Source of the DNA: Pomphorhynchus laevis
Lineage: Eukaryota; Acanthocephala; Palaeacanthocephala; Echinorhynchida; Pomphorhynchidae
Assembly (NCBI GenBank): GCA_012934845.2
Contig: WNNJ02003468.1
Coordinates: 1 to 64,000 of the forward strand
Length of the DNA: 64,000 bases
Direction of reading: 5' to 3'
Below, piece by piece: positions 1 through 13,796 of the stretch (its first letter is position 1; each line of letters starts with the position of its first letter). The notes under the pieces are model-generated. The model saw only the letters and a list, made by a program, of their open reading frames with translations, ran no database searches and was not told the origin of the DNA. The position numbers were made by a program, and so were the translations under genes.

Positions 1-381
<381 letters not shown>

Positions 382-431
382 ATACAAGTATCCGTCAAAG
401 GATCCCGGAGCTGGTTTGAATAAATAATCTA

Positions 432-1384
<953 letters not shown>

Positions 1385-3060
1385 CTGTAGCAATGAAAAT
1401 GTTGTACGAAACTTTTAATGATTTTCATGGCTTTAATGTATTTTTAAATTTGGGCAAATCCGCTATCCTGGCTTGAAGAAAAGACTTGCATTATATATTA
1501 TTACATTATATGTCTTCACTATGCATCTGTAGATAACCACGGAAATTAATAATTCTTATTTATATACCAGTTGTTCTTAATTTGAAATATGCAAATAAAG
1601 CATCGATATCTAGAATTAGGTGAATCACGACTGGATGGAATAATTTTGTAAATAAAATTTAAATCGTAATTCTTCTTGAATAAAAATAAGCTACTCGTAT
1701 GATAATTTGTAAATAGTGACGAGGAAATAAAACGGCCTTAACACATCGCCATCCGAATTTTTAACCAAGTATCGATGCCCATTTTATTTTGTAAGCAAAC
1801 GCTTGTCTATCACATATAATATACCAAATCAACCTTTTTTTGTGCAAGCTTCTGCAGTAGTTTGCTATATTTACTTTGTAAATTGCTGGTTTAAAGTGTC
1901 GAAAAATCAACAAACACATAAATCAATATTATTACAACCACTTATAGCTATTTCGCAACGAGCTTGTGTGCCGAATTTATTTATATATCGGTACTAATAA
2001 TAGCATTTCGTAATTTTCATATTTTCATCAGAGTACTTTATTCTGATTATTTATTATCATTAAATTATTTTCAAATTTCAAATTGTCGATATTTTTTGAA
2101 AATAAATTTAGAAAAATTAATGGCTTGTTAATTTATTATTTTGTTAAATTTATTTTATTTACACAAAATTAAATTTGTTTGCACATTTCTCTTAAAACTC
2201 GGAATATTCAGCATACAAAATGAAATGTTACACTTTTTAATCTTTAGCTTCCAGTGCTAACCTTTAAATTTGTCGAATTCTCATATCGTCCTATTTAAAA
2301 GTTGCCTAAATGTTTAAATTCTTTATTGCTGAAATTTTTTTTCGATCTGAATTTTATAATTAACTCAAAGTTAGTAACAACTCTGTTACAAAATTGAAAA
2401 TACCGAACAATAAAATTATTTAATTATTTAACTACAATTAAAATTGTAATTGTCTTGATTAAGCTAGATTTTGATTATGCCATTTTGATAAAATCATTTA
2501 CATAATGTTTAAATTGACAAGATTGTCGGAATAACTTATGGCTGTATTGCTGTTAATATAATAGATTTAGCCAAGCAACAAATTGAATAATGTAATAATA
2601 TAATATAGTTAAATATAATAATTTTATATAATAATTATAATAATTTAAATAGTTGACCCATTATTGATAAATAATTATTGGAACTGGATCAAAGAAAAGA
2701 AGAAAATATTTTTGATATTTCGATAACTTCTATATTATAACTTATCATAATACATAATAAAAAACGCTATAAGTTTATAATATTATAAGTTTATGTTATG
2801 AATAAATTTAACTTTTAAATTTATAATTCATTCAATAATCATCCAGATACTTTTCATTTTATGAAAGTACAAACTGAGAAATACAAATCCAATAAAGAGT
2901 TATGCATAAAGTTAAGAATAATATTTAATGCCCTTTAAAGTTAATATTCACTTATGAAGAAGATAACGAGTAAGTTATTTATAACAAAAATACCAGCGAA
3001 ATTATAATAACATTATCAAATAATTGCGATATTATGTGATATAATACATATCAGATCATT

Positions 3061-3183
3061 GATTAATAAATAATAGACAATGTATAATAATAAGGATTAG
3101 AGGTCTTCAAGAAAAACTTCTATGTTATCAGGGTTCAGCCCATATTCGTCTATCATGATAGCAGCGGGGTTAAATACGCTCTA
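3061..3183 (-). mobile_element. PLE-1 3' tail fragment inside the left arm
   Basis: Diverged copy of the tail repeat: a GATTAGAGGTCTTCAAG start, a CTATGTTATCAGGGTTCAGCCC middle section and GCAGCGGGGTTAAATAC near the end. The same fragment lies in reverse at 37605-37740 in the other arm, so it was inserted before the arms were duplicated. Confidence 0.7.
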
Positions 3184-5732
3184 ACTATTACATTTATGTT
3201 ATAACATGTCAGTACATGTTATTAAATATATTTTTAAATTCAAAATACTCGAATCTGATAACAAATTACAAAATAAAGGGTTATTCATAAACATCGAGCA
3301 AATAATAAGTCACATCTAAATATTAACTTTACGATTTTGATACTAAACTAAAATGTGAATCGAATGTTCATACTTTTGAAAATCGTTTTCTCGTTCATCT
3401 CAATTGACATTTCGGTATTGAATGTTTGCTTAATGCTCGGTTCTCGCTTAGAAGAATAAACTTAATGCTTTAGCATCAAGTACTCAATGTACTTGATCAA
3501 ATATGTAGAACAAGCATACTGTCTATCTTTAAATTCAATTACTTTAATATTTAAATCTACTTTAAAGTCACCGACCATATCTAGGTTTTGTCTTGCATAA
3601 ATATTCTCTCTATTTGCGATCGGTGCATTTGATCTTGACAGAGAAGCATGTAATTTTGACGATTACAGCGTAATTTGTCAACAAAATTGATTTATGCCTT
3701 TTTAAAATCTCATGTCCTTCGGGAATATTGTTTTTATCGCCAATGAGCATTAATTTTATAACCAACAAATTAGTATGTAAAAGACTGTTAACACTATGTA
3801 TATAATTGAATTCTTAACAGTAGCTTGTAATTATGATAGTCAATTGCAAATAATCAGATAACCCTAATCCCAAAGTATTGTTACTGCTTAAAGAATCCAT
3901 AAATGTTCATTGTAGCTTATCACATGTCTTAATTTAACGAAAGAGTAATACAATGTAAGTAAAATAAATTATGATTCTTTTGTTAAAACCATCCTATGCC
4001 GTCAAAATGATCTAATAGACAATTAAGTGTTTCTGAGATTCTAGAGAGATTTCATAATATCTAATTTCAAAGGCATATTTAATGATAAATTATACAGTGA
4101 TGTTATTTTACATTATGTCATAATATTTATATTATATAATATTACATCGGCGTGCAGGTTAAAGAAGGAGTCATCAAAATTTTAATGTTAACAACGACTG
4201 CGCAGGTATATATACATAAAATTACAACAATATAAAATACGATGAAAACGATAATGAGCAATCTACAATCTTGTTACTAAACGTAAAATTCAAAATACCT
4301 TTTATTTTCTGTTCATTATTTTTAGTTAAAGAAAATTATTACAAAAAATATAAAATTACTTTGTGTTTTTCATAATGTTTTTCTCAATTCTTATAGAACG
4401 TTTTTATTTTAGTATTTTAATGGTAAATTTTTAAAAATTTATTTTTAATAAATTTAAGTTAAATAAACTATATATTAATAAATTATATATAACATTTATG
4501 TCATAACTGTCAACGAATATTGCACTAAAGATACGATAAATAATTTTTTAATAGGCAAATCAGTACGATTAATAAGATATATGTATGATAAATAAGATAT
4601 CAGTATGATTTTTATGAACGAATCGTTATGTTTAATAAGCTTATAAGCTATAATTAATGAGATAATATTTGTAATATTAATATGATTAATATGATAAATA
4701 TGATTAATATCTATATTAACATTGATATTAATATTTATATTGATATTGATATTGATTAATATTTATATTAATATTAAGATATATATTTTATGATTAATAA
4801 CTATTTATGAAGTATACTACGTATACTTTACTATTAAACGGTTGAAGAATTTACTTTCTACAGATCTATTCCATTTATATAATAAGTTAATAATAAGTTA
4901 ATTATAAGAATAATTAATAATTAATTAATAATTAATTAATTATTATTAATAATTAATTAATTATTAATTAATAATTATAACTAATAATAAGTTTTTTAAT
5001 AAGTTAAAATTGATATTAGGTTAATATGATTAATATTAAGATTACGATATATATTTTATGATTCATAATCTATGATTAATAAGTTAATATTTGTATTAGG
5101 TTAATATGATCAATATTAGTATAAATATTGATATTAACATCATTGTATTATAATTATAATATAATTGTCTTTACTGTTCTGAATGTTGTCAATCACTTTT
5201 TCACGTCTTTACATGTGCATACTTATCGAAATTATCACTCAGTAGTATTGATCGGTTAGCAAGTCCATAGCCTAAATTTGATTATGGTGATTTGATATTC
5301 AACAATCAACTATTTTGAATTCTTATTTCATTATTTTTTAACAATTTCTCCAATTTATTTGCAAATCTGTTTTTCCTTGTTTGTTTAACCCAAGCTGAAA
5401 CGCAAAGTGGTCTTAATAAATCGCAACATTAATATTAATATTAAGATATATATATTATGATTAATAACCTATGATTAATAAGTATTTAATAAACGAATCT
5501 GTATGATTAATAAGCCGGTTTATGCTTCTTATGCTGTCAAAATGTTCTAAAGAAGAATATGATTATTTTTTAATTCTAAAATTTTAAAATTAATTTACGT
5601 ATATGCCATTTGAAAAACGTATAAACAAGTCAATTAATGATTTGATATCACATTTTAGAATGTAAAAGTAGTTCATATTAAAATTTAAATTGCTCAACTA
5701 AAATATAATACTGTAGTTTTAACATATAGTTT

Positions 5733-5996
5733 TTATATACTTCTATAGTTTTTATATACTTTTATATTTTTACACAATTTATGCGTTCTATACCACCTAC
5801 ACCAACATCTATTGAACACATAACTTGTGCGATTTGGCGTATCAGCCAAATATAAACCAGCATTTCGGCGACAAGGAATCAGCAGAAGCGGTAAAAGAAC
5901 CGAAACACGAATTGTAAGCGTGGGATCATTGCTGGTAGGGTTCACCCACGTTGACTGTAGTGTACAATGATGCTGATAAGATTGAAAGAACCACAC
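5733..5996 (-). other. Open frame of unknown nature shared by both arms
   Basis: A GC-richer island of about 190 bp holds an 87-codon open frame on the minus strand. Its twin lies at 34948-35213 (+) in the other arm, with only a few amino-acid differences. No domain, signal or family is recognised, and the opposite strand is also partly open, so coding is not established. The island contains a hairpin (ATTTGGC with GCCAAAT, near 5833-5852). It may be part of an unrecognised short repeat rather than a gene. Confidence 0.2.
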
Positions 5997-6165
5997 GAGG
6001 ATAATATCAAACTACCAATAAAGTAATACGGCTTAAATATTTATAATTTAAATGTATAATTTAAATTATAAATTTCATCAAAACAGATAACCTACTTTTC
6101 TCGCCAATTTATATTCTGATTGAAGGAATCGGGAAGACCAAACAGCATAAACTGTCTATATGCTG

Positions 6166-6188
6166 TTTCGACTTGTGAGTCTTATCAG
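6166..6188 (-). ncRNA. Degenerate hammerhead-like motif
   Basis: On the minus strand CTGATAA is followed by GACT-CACA-AGTC (perfect 4-bp stem) and GAAAC. The core would be CUGAUGA, so the catalytic G8 position is A and cleavage is unlikely. It sits next to a small PLE-1 reverse transcriptase fragment (6285-6357, +). Confidence 0.4.
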
Positions 6189-6619
6189 TAGGGAGCTGGT
6201 CGCAACTTGATTGAAGTGCACACCCGTAGACAGCCCAATAAATCCTTCTAGTAAACATCCATGGATGTGTACTAGAAGGATGCTATTCATGTATACCATA
6301 TAATATAAAATATAATACATTAAATAATGAAATTGTAAGAATTGCAACAATATGTAAAGGAAATATCATAATCGTTTAAATATCAAAATCATTTAAATTA
6401 TTTAATAAATAATAAATGCATATTTTAAACTAGTGTACTATTCTAGTTTAAAATCAATAAAAAATAAATTCAAGTTGAAAATCGTAAAATATATAACTCA
6501 AAATACTATTAAAATTATATTATATATAATATATACCTTCATATAATATATCATATGTAATCTATTCATCACAAGAAACATGTTAAATATAATTATACAT
6601 ATTTTGCAAATAAATATGA

Positions 6620-6960
6620 CTATATATGACTATTGACTTTCTTCAAAATCATTTAAATAATTTAATAGATGCATATTTTAAACTAGGTTACTATAAAAGA
6701 CATCATCAAACAGAAAATAGTAAAATATATAAATCAACACAATAATCTTATAAATAAATTTAAACTCTTAAGCGGAAAATGTTTATGGATGGAAATTAAA
6801 CAATATGCTCTGTATTAGAATAAGATACTAGATAATCAAATTTCATCAGAAGAAATACGTTATTGATATGCATTCGGTAATGCTGCTATGTTGGGTCAAA
6901 TAAAAGGGGTTAAAACCTGATAACATAACAGTTCCTCCTGATGAATTGAATAGTTGAATT
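6620..6960 (+). mobile_element. PLE-1 3' end: RT C-terminus fragment plus tail
   Basis: The plus strand matches the end of the PLE-1 reverse transcriptase coding region (compare 28985-29200, minus), including the frames around NNLIDAYFKLGYYK. It runs directly into the conserved tail (AGAATAAGATACTAGATAATC, then the structured core). The copy is diverged and 5'-truncated. A smaller piece of the same coding region lies at 6285-6357. Confidence 0.7.
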
Positions 6961-7044
6961 ATAAATTGAATAATTTAGATAATCAAATAAGTTGATAATC
7001 TCACAGTTGCCTACATGGAGTTTTTTAATAGAAGTTTTTCTGAT

Positions 7045-7180
7045 TATTTGTATTAGAATAAGATACTAGATAGTTTTATCAGAGGAAATACGTCATTAGC
7101 ATGTATTTGGCCCTACTGCTATGTTGGGTCGAGGAATTAAAGGCCAAAACCTAATAGCATAGTAGTTCCATGTTTGTTCG
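7045..7180 (+). mobile_element. PLE-1 tail, structured core
   Basis: A second tail copy directly after the first, in the same orientation: GTATTAGAATAAGATACTAG, the hairpin, then CTGCTATGTT and its interleaved partner. It is cut off after GTAGTTCC. Confidence 0.7.
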
Positions 7181-7239
7181 GTTTAAGTTCTGATGATTGC
7201 CTACTTATGATTGTCTTGATATCTTTTTGTGAATTTTGG

Positions 7240-8840
7240 TGGTATGTGAATGTACAAAATACTCATTTAGCTGTTGTTTATTAATGTCGCTTTTTTAATG
7301 GCGTAAGCTACTCGTCTCTTAGTAGATCTACTCGGTTGCTCTCTCTTACATCTGTGAGCGGTATTTTGATTAAACGACTATGATATCCGAGATGTTTAAA
7401 TTTCAGTTGCATGTGTTCAACAGATTTTCATATCTGTCGTTTGCCAGATGCCTGAAGGTTCTTTATATATGTCTACATCCAGAAATGTAATTTTTCCATT
7501 ATCTGGTTCAGAAATTGTAAACTTCAGTTCGCTAAATGTATTCAAATTTTTTAGGAATTGGTCTAATTTGCCCCGTTCACGATCCCATACTAGAAACACG
7601 TCGTCAATGTTCCGTAGCTATTCTGTAGGTAGGATTTGTGTGGCAAAGAACCTATCTTCTATATTTGCGACATAGAGGTTAGCATAAGCGAGTGCAACCG
7701 GGCTACCATTGCCGTGCCTTTCGTTTGCTTATACATATATCCTTCGAATTCAAATATATTGTTTGTCAGAACCAGCCGTAGGAGATCGCTTATTTTTCAA
7801 AGTAATCTTCATATATTTTATCTTTGATTAACTATTCTTTGACACCTTTATATCGTTTTATTGACTAATTGAGATATATAAGCTCTCTATGTTTAAGGTT
7901 ATTATTATGGATTTATTGTCAATTTGTTTGTCTTAATTGTAAAACTTTGACAAGAAGTCATCTGTGCTACCTAGATATGAAGAAGACTTTATTAGTGTTG
8001 GATGAATTTGACCGTGTATCTTGAAGTGCTTCTGCTGTTGTTCCACAGTTACTTATAATTAGTCGTCCAGGACAGGGTGTACTATTCTTGTGTATATTGG
8101 GTAGAAAGTAGAGCTTACCGCATCGTGGTTTATTGACAATGATCGTATTTATATACCTAGCATCTTCAAAGATTTCTTTGATCTTATTTCTTTGGAAATT
8201 TTTCGGAAGAAGAAATATTGGCGATGTGCTTCAACATCATGATCAGTTTTAAACCGAACACCAATTTTGCCTTTTTTACCAGAGTTTCTTACGGCAATGT
8301 TAGCATTATTTCTTAATTCTTTCAATGCTTTTCTTTTTAGCTTTCCCATGTTGTTATTAACCATTGTATAGTTTAGTGGCATATGTTTATGCATCAATTG
8401 GTGTGAAGCGATTACCCTGTAGATTATTTGTCGTTTGGGAACATTGTACAGAATAATTTTGTTAACCATCCCTCTCAAATCGCTCGTAAGTTCAGATCTC
8501 TTGAATTCTTTCTCCGATGGGATAAATGATAGGCCAAGTGATATAGATTTACCTGATTGCTTTAAGTGTTCGATATATGGACAACGCTATCCATATTATT
8601 ATGTGTTTGAAATATCTTGTTGCTGGTGGATGCAATGATTTAAGTTGTGATATAGTTACAATTGGTCCGGTAAGCCCATTAATTTTCTGACATTTCGCAC
8701 GAAGTAATGTGGAATGTAGTGACTCATTAATATTGACCTTGAATATTTTAAAATGCAGTCTTGTAAAGCCATCGTAGTTCACGTTCACATCGCTTGATTG
8801 ATTTCTGTTAACAGTTTTGAAATTTATCAAATACAATCGG
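7240..8840 (-). mobile_element. Penelope-like element (PLE-2), reverse transcriptase fossil
   Basis: Read on the minus strand, fragments show typical PLE reverse transcriptase blocks. LYFLPNIHK with PGRLIISN (about 8040-8130) is the Penelope fingers motif (LPKIHK...PGRPIVS). Next comes a palm-like stretch, then FLVWDRERGKLDQFLKNLN and ITFLDVDIYKEPSG (7417-7599), matching the post-catalytic part of PLE RTs. The upstream frames at 8149-8478 and 8549-8836 fit the less conserved N-terminal region. It is a broken, old copy with several breaks, and no GIY-YIG domain is seen. It is distinct from PLE-1. Confidence 0.75.
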
Positions 8841-9467
8841 ATCTACTATTGCTTTATTTACTGGCATATTCCTACGTATGCGTAATCCTATAAGACGTAA
8901 TATTTTACTGGTATAGTATGTTAGATGCTGAAAGTGAGAAGGGTTTTTGTTTTGTCATCATTTACCCGAATCGAGATTGGAGATTAAATACAAAAATTAT
9001 TTACATTATTGACTCATGAAGTCAAATTTAAATAGTCAACTCGAGATTGTGTAAAATGCAATACTTTATCATTATTGGGCGAAGAGATCAAATCGAGATT
9101 TTATTTCTATATTTGAGTCTTGTGGATTATTATGCATATTGCTGGAATTATTATAGCATATTGAGTCTATAGTTATATATAACTTGATCGCATCTGTGAT
9201 CTGAAATTCTAATTGTGGCACGATATTATCCTTATAGGTATTTTGATCCTATTTTTTATACAGCAGGACGCTACTAATCAGCCTGGGTAGGTATCATGAG
9301 CAGTTGACCCAGACCTACATTTAACGTGTCAACCTTTTTTATCTGCTTTTTCCTTGGTACTGATCGGATTCGAATATAGGAAGTCTATATCATGATTCAA
9401 CGCTACATCTACATGGCTTGCTGCTACAGTGGTGTAGATATCTTTTAAATGTTTCTTGATTCTGTTT

Positions 9468-9503
9468 CTGAAGAAGCCCATTAGTGGATGAAACGTAAAC
9501 ATA
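9468..9503 (+). ncRNA. Hammerhead-like motif, degenerate
   Basis: CTGAAGA (9468-9474), then a weak hairpin around CCCATTAGTGG, then GAAAC (9490-9494) followed by GTAAAC. The flanking TGTTT can pair with AACA as stem I. It resembles the motif at 296-330 (CTGAAGAAG-CCA-TAGT-GG-GAAA) and is probably a relative. Stem II is poor, so it is likely dead. Confidence 0.4.
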
Positions 9504-9837
9504 TAAAAGTAACAAGTTGTTTTTGCGTACTGTTATTATTTTTACAAATTTAAATTATGGATCAATCTTGTCATAGACGGCAGTTCTACCATATATATTA
9601 CAAAGGAAAGATATATATAAAGGAAATATACAAAGGAATATATAAAGTATCCATGTAAAACAGCATTTCTATTAAAAGAAATTTAGTGCTTGATGCATGG
9701 TTAAACCGCAATACGCACTGCCATGCACAGAGCTTATGCTAAATTTCCTCTGATGATTCAGATTAAGGGTAGTTCTGTTTTTCGAGCTTTAGACATTGTT
9801 TAAGCTGTGTTAAGGTGCTTATGGATGATTATTAAAG

Positions 9838-9882
9838 TCATGGTACTGATGAGCTCAGTTAGAGCGAAACGCGTATACCGTT
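9838..9882 (+). ncRNA. Hammerhead ribozyme, type I, complete core
   Basis: All core parts are present in order. The stem I 5' strand GGTA (9842-9845) is followed by CTGATGA (9846-9852). Stem II is GCTC/GAGC with loop AGTTA (9853-9865). GAAA (9866-9869) leads into ACGCGT, with A9875 as the cleavage-site H17, and the stem I 3' strand TACC (9876-9879) pairs perfectly with GGTA. Predicted cleavage is between 9875 and 9876. Stem III is only the self-complementary ACGCGT, as in the minimal hammerheads described from Penelope-like elements and retrozymes, which are thought to act best as dimers or in tandem. The nearest PLE coding remnant (PLE-2) is on the opposite strand, so the parent element is uncertain. 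Confidence 0.85.
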
Positions 9883-10043
9883 GTTGAAGTTTGTCGTCAC
9901 ACATAGGATGACTGGGCATACGTAGCGACTTTGAATATTGCGAGAATAATTCGGTTCTATTTCTTGATCTGATGAGGATATATAGAATGCTGCCTGGTGT
10001 TTATGCCTCTTCATGAGGAAAACATAGTGATTTATTTATCTAT

Positions 10044-10250
10044 CTATTGTTATTGCGAAAAATCGCTTGAAACTGTGGTCCCAGGAGCCAAATCTGGCTA
10101 CGATTGATTTTTAATCCATATTTGCTGCTAAATAACTGGAATTCGATCATCAGCTCCGTCAGTCTAATGTATCACTCCGAGACGTTCCTAACCACCCAGC
10201 AGTCATCGTCAGTCAGATGAAGTGGTTAGGGTACGTTTCGACTGCTTTTG
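10044..10250 (-). repeat. Hammerhead-bearing repeat, copy 1 (PLE terminal-repeat-like)
   Basis: About 205 bp, over 90% alike by eye to 24303-24505 and in the same orientation. Read on the minus strand it starts with GCAGTCGAAACGTACCC (10245-10229), the 3' half of a hammerhead (stem II strand, GAAA, GTA cleavage triplet). Further on it has CTGACGG-AGCTGATGATC-GAA (10160-10140), a decayed second core. This arrangement resembles the tandem terminal repeats of PLEs. Nearby pairs CCTAACC/GGTTAGG and AGCAGTC/GACTGCT are interleaved. Confidence 0.55.
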
Positions 10251-10375
10251 TGATAAATGTAAAGACACCAGCAATTCCTGAGGATGCTATACGAAACTCA
10301 GGTGCAGAAGCGTTTTTACTGGCTTGTTGCGTGTGTTGATCTTCTAGTTATTCTTTATATAAGGCACAAATGCGT

Positions 10376-10379
<4 letters not shown>

Positions 10380-10465
<86 letters not shown>
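10380..10465. repeat. (AT)n microsatellite truncating PLE-1
   Basis: The tract abuts the PLE-1 reverse transcriptase copy at the point just after its DLFLSF block. Confidence 0.95.
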
Positions 10466-10467
<2 letters not shown>

Positions 10468-10479
10468 TCGATTTTACAT

Positions 10480-12060
10480 ATATTTTTTGATCTATAAAGC
10501 TTAAAAACAAGTCAGCTATAATTGGGCTACTATTACCATCCCATTGGAACACCTTTTACTTGTCTAAATATAGATTTCCCTACTTTTAAATAATTTTAAT
10601 TTATCAAAATATTTAAGGATTCTATTAATTCAATTTTATCCATATATTTATATTTTCTTGATGGTTTAATTTTTGTAAAATAGGCGTTATGATTATTATA
10701 ACATATATGTACATCTTTTTCCGAATATAAGATTAATTAATTTTACTAACGCTTCTGTAATATCTACTAAATCTAGATTTGTATAAAGCGTACTAAAATC
10801 GTGTGTATTTATATTTTGAAAATTTATTCCTTTTGTCTGCTTTGAAATTCTCTTGTATAATTAATACTGAAATAGTTTTTATACCAGTATTAATTTCGAT
10901 TACCTTAAAATATTTTTTGAAGTGTGCTTCAATTACTTTAAGTATTTTATTCATATAGACAGAAAGTGGTTTTAATGTATATTTAAACGCGCTACATATG
11001 AATCTAGGTTTTATTGATTTTTATGTAATTTTGAATTCCAATATAATATAGGTATAGCTTTATTATCAGATTCAACCTATATACCGTTTTTATCCATTAT
11101 AGAACAGTGACTTGTACTAATTGTTTCTAAACTTAAATCACTACATTCATATGTTGGATTAAAAGATGTTTTAAAGTTCTTATTAAAGATGTTATTAAAG
11201 TTGTTTTAAGAGATAAATTTAATAATTATTTAATAATAAAATAATAAAATAAATAATTGTTATAAGATTTTTTATAATTTAAATCAAGTTAAAATAAAAA
11301 ATTGAAATTTAAAATAAAAGTCATTTTTATGAATTGACTAATAAATAACAGACGTTGTATCAGAACGTCTGTTATAGAACATTTTTGTAATAAATTACAA
11401 CATATCATTGTAATAGAACATTTTTTATCCATTATAAAACAGTGTCTTATAATAATTGTTTCTAAACTAAAATCACTACGTTCATATGTTGCGTTTACAT
11501 TTAAATCATTATAACTTATCTCTTTCATCAGTATATCATAATAAAGCTTTTTGCATATGAAGACAAAGTTATTACTAGCTTTATCAATTGCTGTTATTAT
11601 ATAGTTATGCTTTAAATTAGTAAGTTCTGTATACATATCTTTTTTAATTTGATCTTTCCTTTTATAATTTTTCGTTATTTTCATTTTCTCTCTAATTTTA
11701 TTTAATATATAAGTTTTCCAAATGTTTATCTTTGATGTATTTAAGCTTTTACTATCAAACAGCTTACTAAAGTTAGCATTTAAGTCATTATATAACGAAT
11801 TGTAAATTTTATTTTTGTCGTTGTTATTATTTAATCTATACCCTTTACCTTGTACCCTTGATTTATACCTTTTTTTGATAACATTTTCATTAATTCACAA
11901 TTTTCAATTAATTCTAGATTATGGGTACATATATGTTCATTTATTTTATCAAAATTAAGACTTTTGCAATTGCATTCAGTTTCTATAATGTTTCTAATAT
12001 CATCATTACGTATATATTTCAATTTTTTATTATAATTTCAAATTTTTCGTCCTAATGGCG
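10480..12060 (-). mobile_element. Penelope-like element (PLE-1), longest N-terminal/RT copy
   Basis: On the minus strand the order of blocks is that of a family seen widely in invertebrates. A Cys-rich start (ECNCKSLNFDKINEHICTHN) is followed by IENCELMK, then LKHNYIITAIDKASNNFVFI with YYDILMKE, then YWNSKLHK (RT fingers). After these come HDFSTLYTNL and finally [13 protein letters not shown] (compare PMGxNxxPLxADLFL of the RT palm). The copy is old and broken in several places. It carries a PLE-1 tail fragment inserted at 11290-11385 and ends at the (AT)n tract, so the YIDD part is missing here (compare 28985-29464). Confidence 0.75.
11290..11385 (-). mobile_element. PLE-1 tail fragment nested in PLE-1
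   Basis: The stretch from AAGTTAAAATAAAAAATTG through TTTTTATGAATTGACTAATA to GACGTTGTATCAGA is the distal part of the tail repeat. It interrupts the coding copy in the same orientation. Confidence 0.6.
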
Positions 12061-13796
12061 GTAAATATTTAAGGAATATATTTACTTAAATATGACCCTA
12101 TTATTTCTTTACTTTTAGAATTATTAAAAGTCCGGCTATATTTATGTTATCTATACATTTATTAATGAAGTTTATGGTTAATGTATATTTTCTATTGTTA
12201 TTATTAACATTTATTGTACGATTGTGAAATTTTAAATTACAATATCTGTCTATTATACAACTTAGCATATCATAGTCGTTAATTAATCTTTGATTTATTA
12301 AACAAATGATATTTTTAGATAAACACCTGATATTTACATGAAGTTATTATAGCTTATTATCTCTTAAAAGTTGTTTTAATATTACTAATTGTTCATATAT
12401 AAACTGTTATAATTGTTCATGTATATCTTTTACAATTATTTACTTTATTTTTCTTATTCCTTTTATTGCTATGACTTCTCAGCTTACGTATATAAGTAAA
12501 TATTAGTAAATATAATAAATATTAGCTGAATTTGTTAGTATTAAATACAGTCTTCAATTTTCAATTAGAATAAGTACGACGCAATACAATAATAATTCGT
12601 GTCATTCAATAAAAATGCTGCCAGGAACATGTGTGATTTTTAAAAGTGTAACAGATAATCCCTACAAGAATGTTCCTTTCACGTTCAACATGATGATCAA
12701 TACTGAATGTCATTTGTCATTCAGTTGGGATAGTTTGTTTTCTGATATCTTGATAATATTCATCGTTTAGTTCTTTAGTTATCGTTAATACTCGTGTTGT
12801 TACTTTCTAGTTCATAAAATACGCTTCTCTATCCACATCATCAGTTTCGTTGAGTTCGATGTATATACGAATAGTATAACTCAAAATATTATCAAAAGGG
12901 TACAGCTAAAAAGCGCATTGAACTAATAAAGTTGTCCCTCACAAGTAAAATATCAGTGTCAATGTTAGATGGTTTAGTTATATTGTTAAATCCCAAATTA
13001 CGCCTGAGGATATTTCTAATTCTAGAAAAAACAAAGCGGTAATATTGAAATATGCAGTTATAACTAGATTTATAAAGCCATTGATGTAATGAATTCATAA
13101 GGATATAATGTGCTAATGCTCATGAAAGTTAAAGCTCATTTATTCTTACGCAACGAATTTTTATTATGAAGAATGTGTCGAATCTGAACTTAATGATTGC
13201 TTTAAGTAATCCCGTATTCCATGAAGATCACTAATTCTGTGAACAATGATCTTTTATGACAAGCAAGTACACTTTCAATTTGTTACCTTCATAATTTGTG
13301 TCTGCTTAATTTAAATATTTATCCGATAAATACTCCAAGAATTAATAAATAATAATTAATAAATAAAATAAATAATTAAATTATGCTACTATCTTTATAT
13401 ATAGATAATAACGCTATTTTAAAAATAATAATTTTGAAATATCGTAAATTATCGTAAATTAATCTAACGAAATGTATTTGGTTAAAAATTTTTGTGACAA
13501 TTTAATTATCTTTTAAAACTAACGCTTTGTGAGGAAATTAACGATGGAATTATCAATTTCATTATGTTTATTGAGCCAATCTAGTATCTATAATTAAATA
13601 AAAATACATTTCTTTAATTTTAATTTTATACCTTTTACATTCTATTGATAAAATGAATATCAAATATCAAATAAAGGCAAATGAAGACTGTTAATTAAAT
13701 GATATTTTCATTTTAAATAAAACATTTGTAATAAAACGTTTTATAATGTTGTGGCTCGGTGATATAATGTTGCAGGATGCGTTTTGTATTTTGTAA
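12061..13796. other. AT-rich sequence with two small unassigned frames
   Basis: The first part (12061-12560, minus) still resembles decayed PLE-1 5' sequence, with many stops. Two short frames stand out: 12614-12772 (+, 52 codons, MLPGTCVIF..., ATG preceded by AAAA) and 12892-13098 (-, 68 codons, ending RFLAVPF). Neither matches a family I know, and neither has clear splice or promoter signals. I would not call either a gene. Confidence 0.3.

Larger units (their letters stand above)
1385..6008. repeat. Left arm of a very large inverted repeat
   Basis: This 4.6 kb segment reappears as its near-identical reverse complement at 34938-39388. Homology starts sharply at ctgtagcaatg (1385) and ends at aatatcaaac (about 6008). 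The arms differ by scattered substitutions and small indels, for example the number of units in the ATTAAT-rich stretch near 4690-4780. No terminal inverted repeats or transposase frame are evident. The arm also contains a PLE-1 tail fragment, so it is more likely a duplicated genomic segment than one transposon. Confidence 0.9.

Noticed and set aside
5810-5996. tRNA-derived SINE in the GC-richer island of the inverted repeat.
   Set aside because: A GGTTCACCC box weakly resembles a B box, but no A box at the right distance and no cloverleaf could be found.
1385-6008. Large inverted repeat as a Helitron or a TIR DNA transposon.
   Set aside because: No TC/CTRR ends, no terminal inverted repeats within an arm and no transposase or helicase frame were seen.
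10228-10250. GCAGTCGAAACGTACCC as a complete hammerhead.
   Set aside because: Only the 3' half is present. No CUGANGA precedes it within reach on the minus strand, and in copy 2 that position is TATATA repeat.
10284-10552. Open frames of alternating Tyr-Ile around 10284-10552 and 24182-24415.
   Set aside because: These are translations of (AT)n microsatellite and carry no protein information, apart from the PLE-1 DLFL block at 10480-10550.
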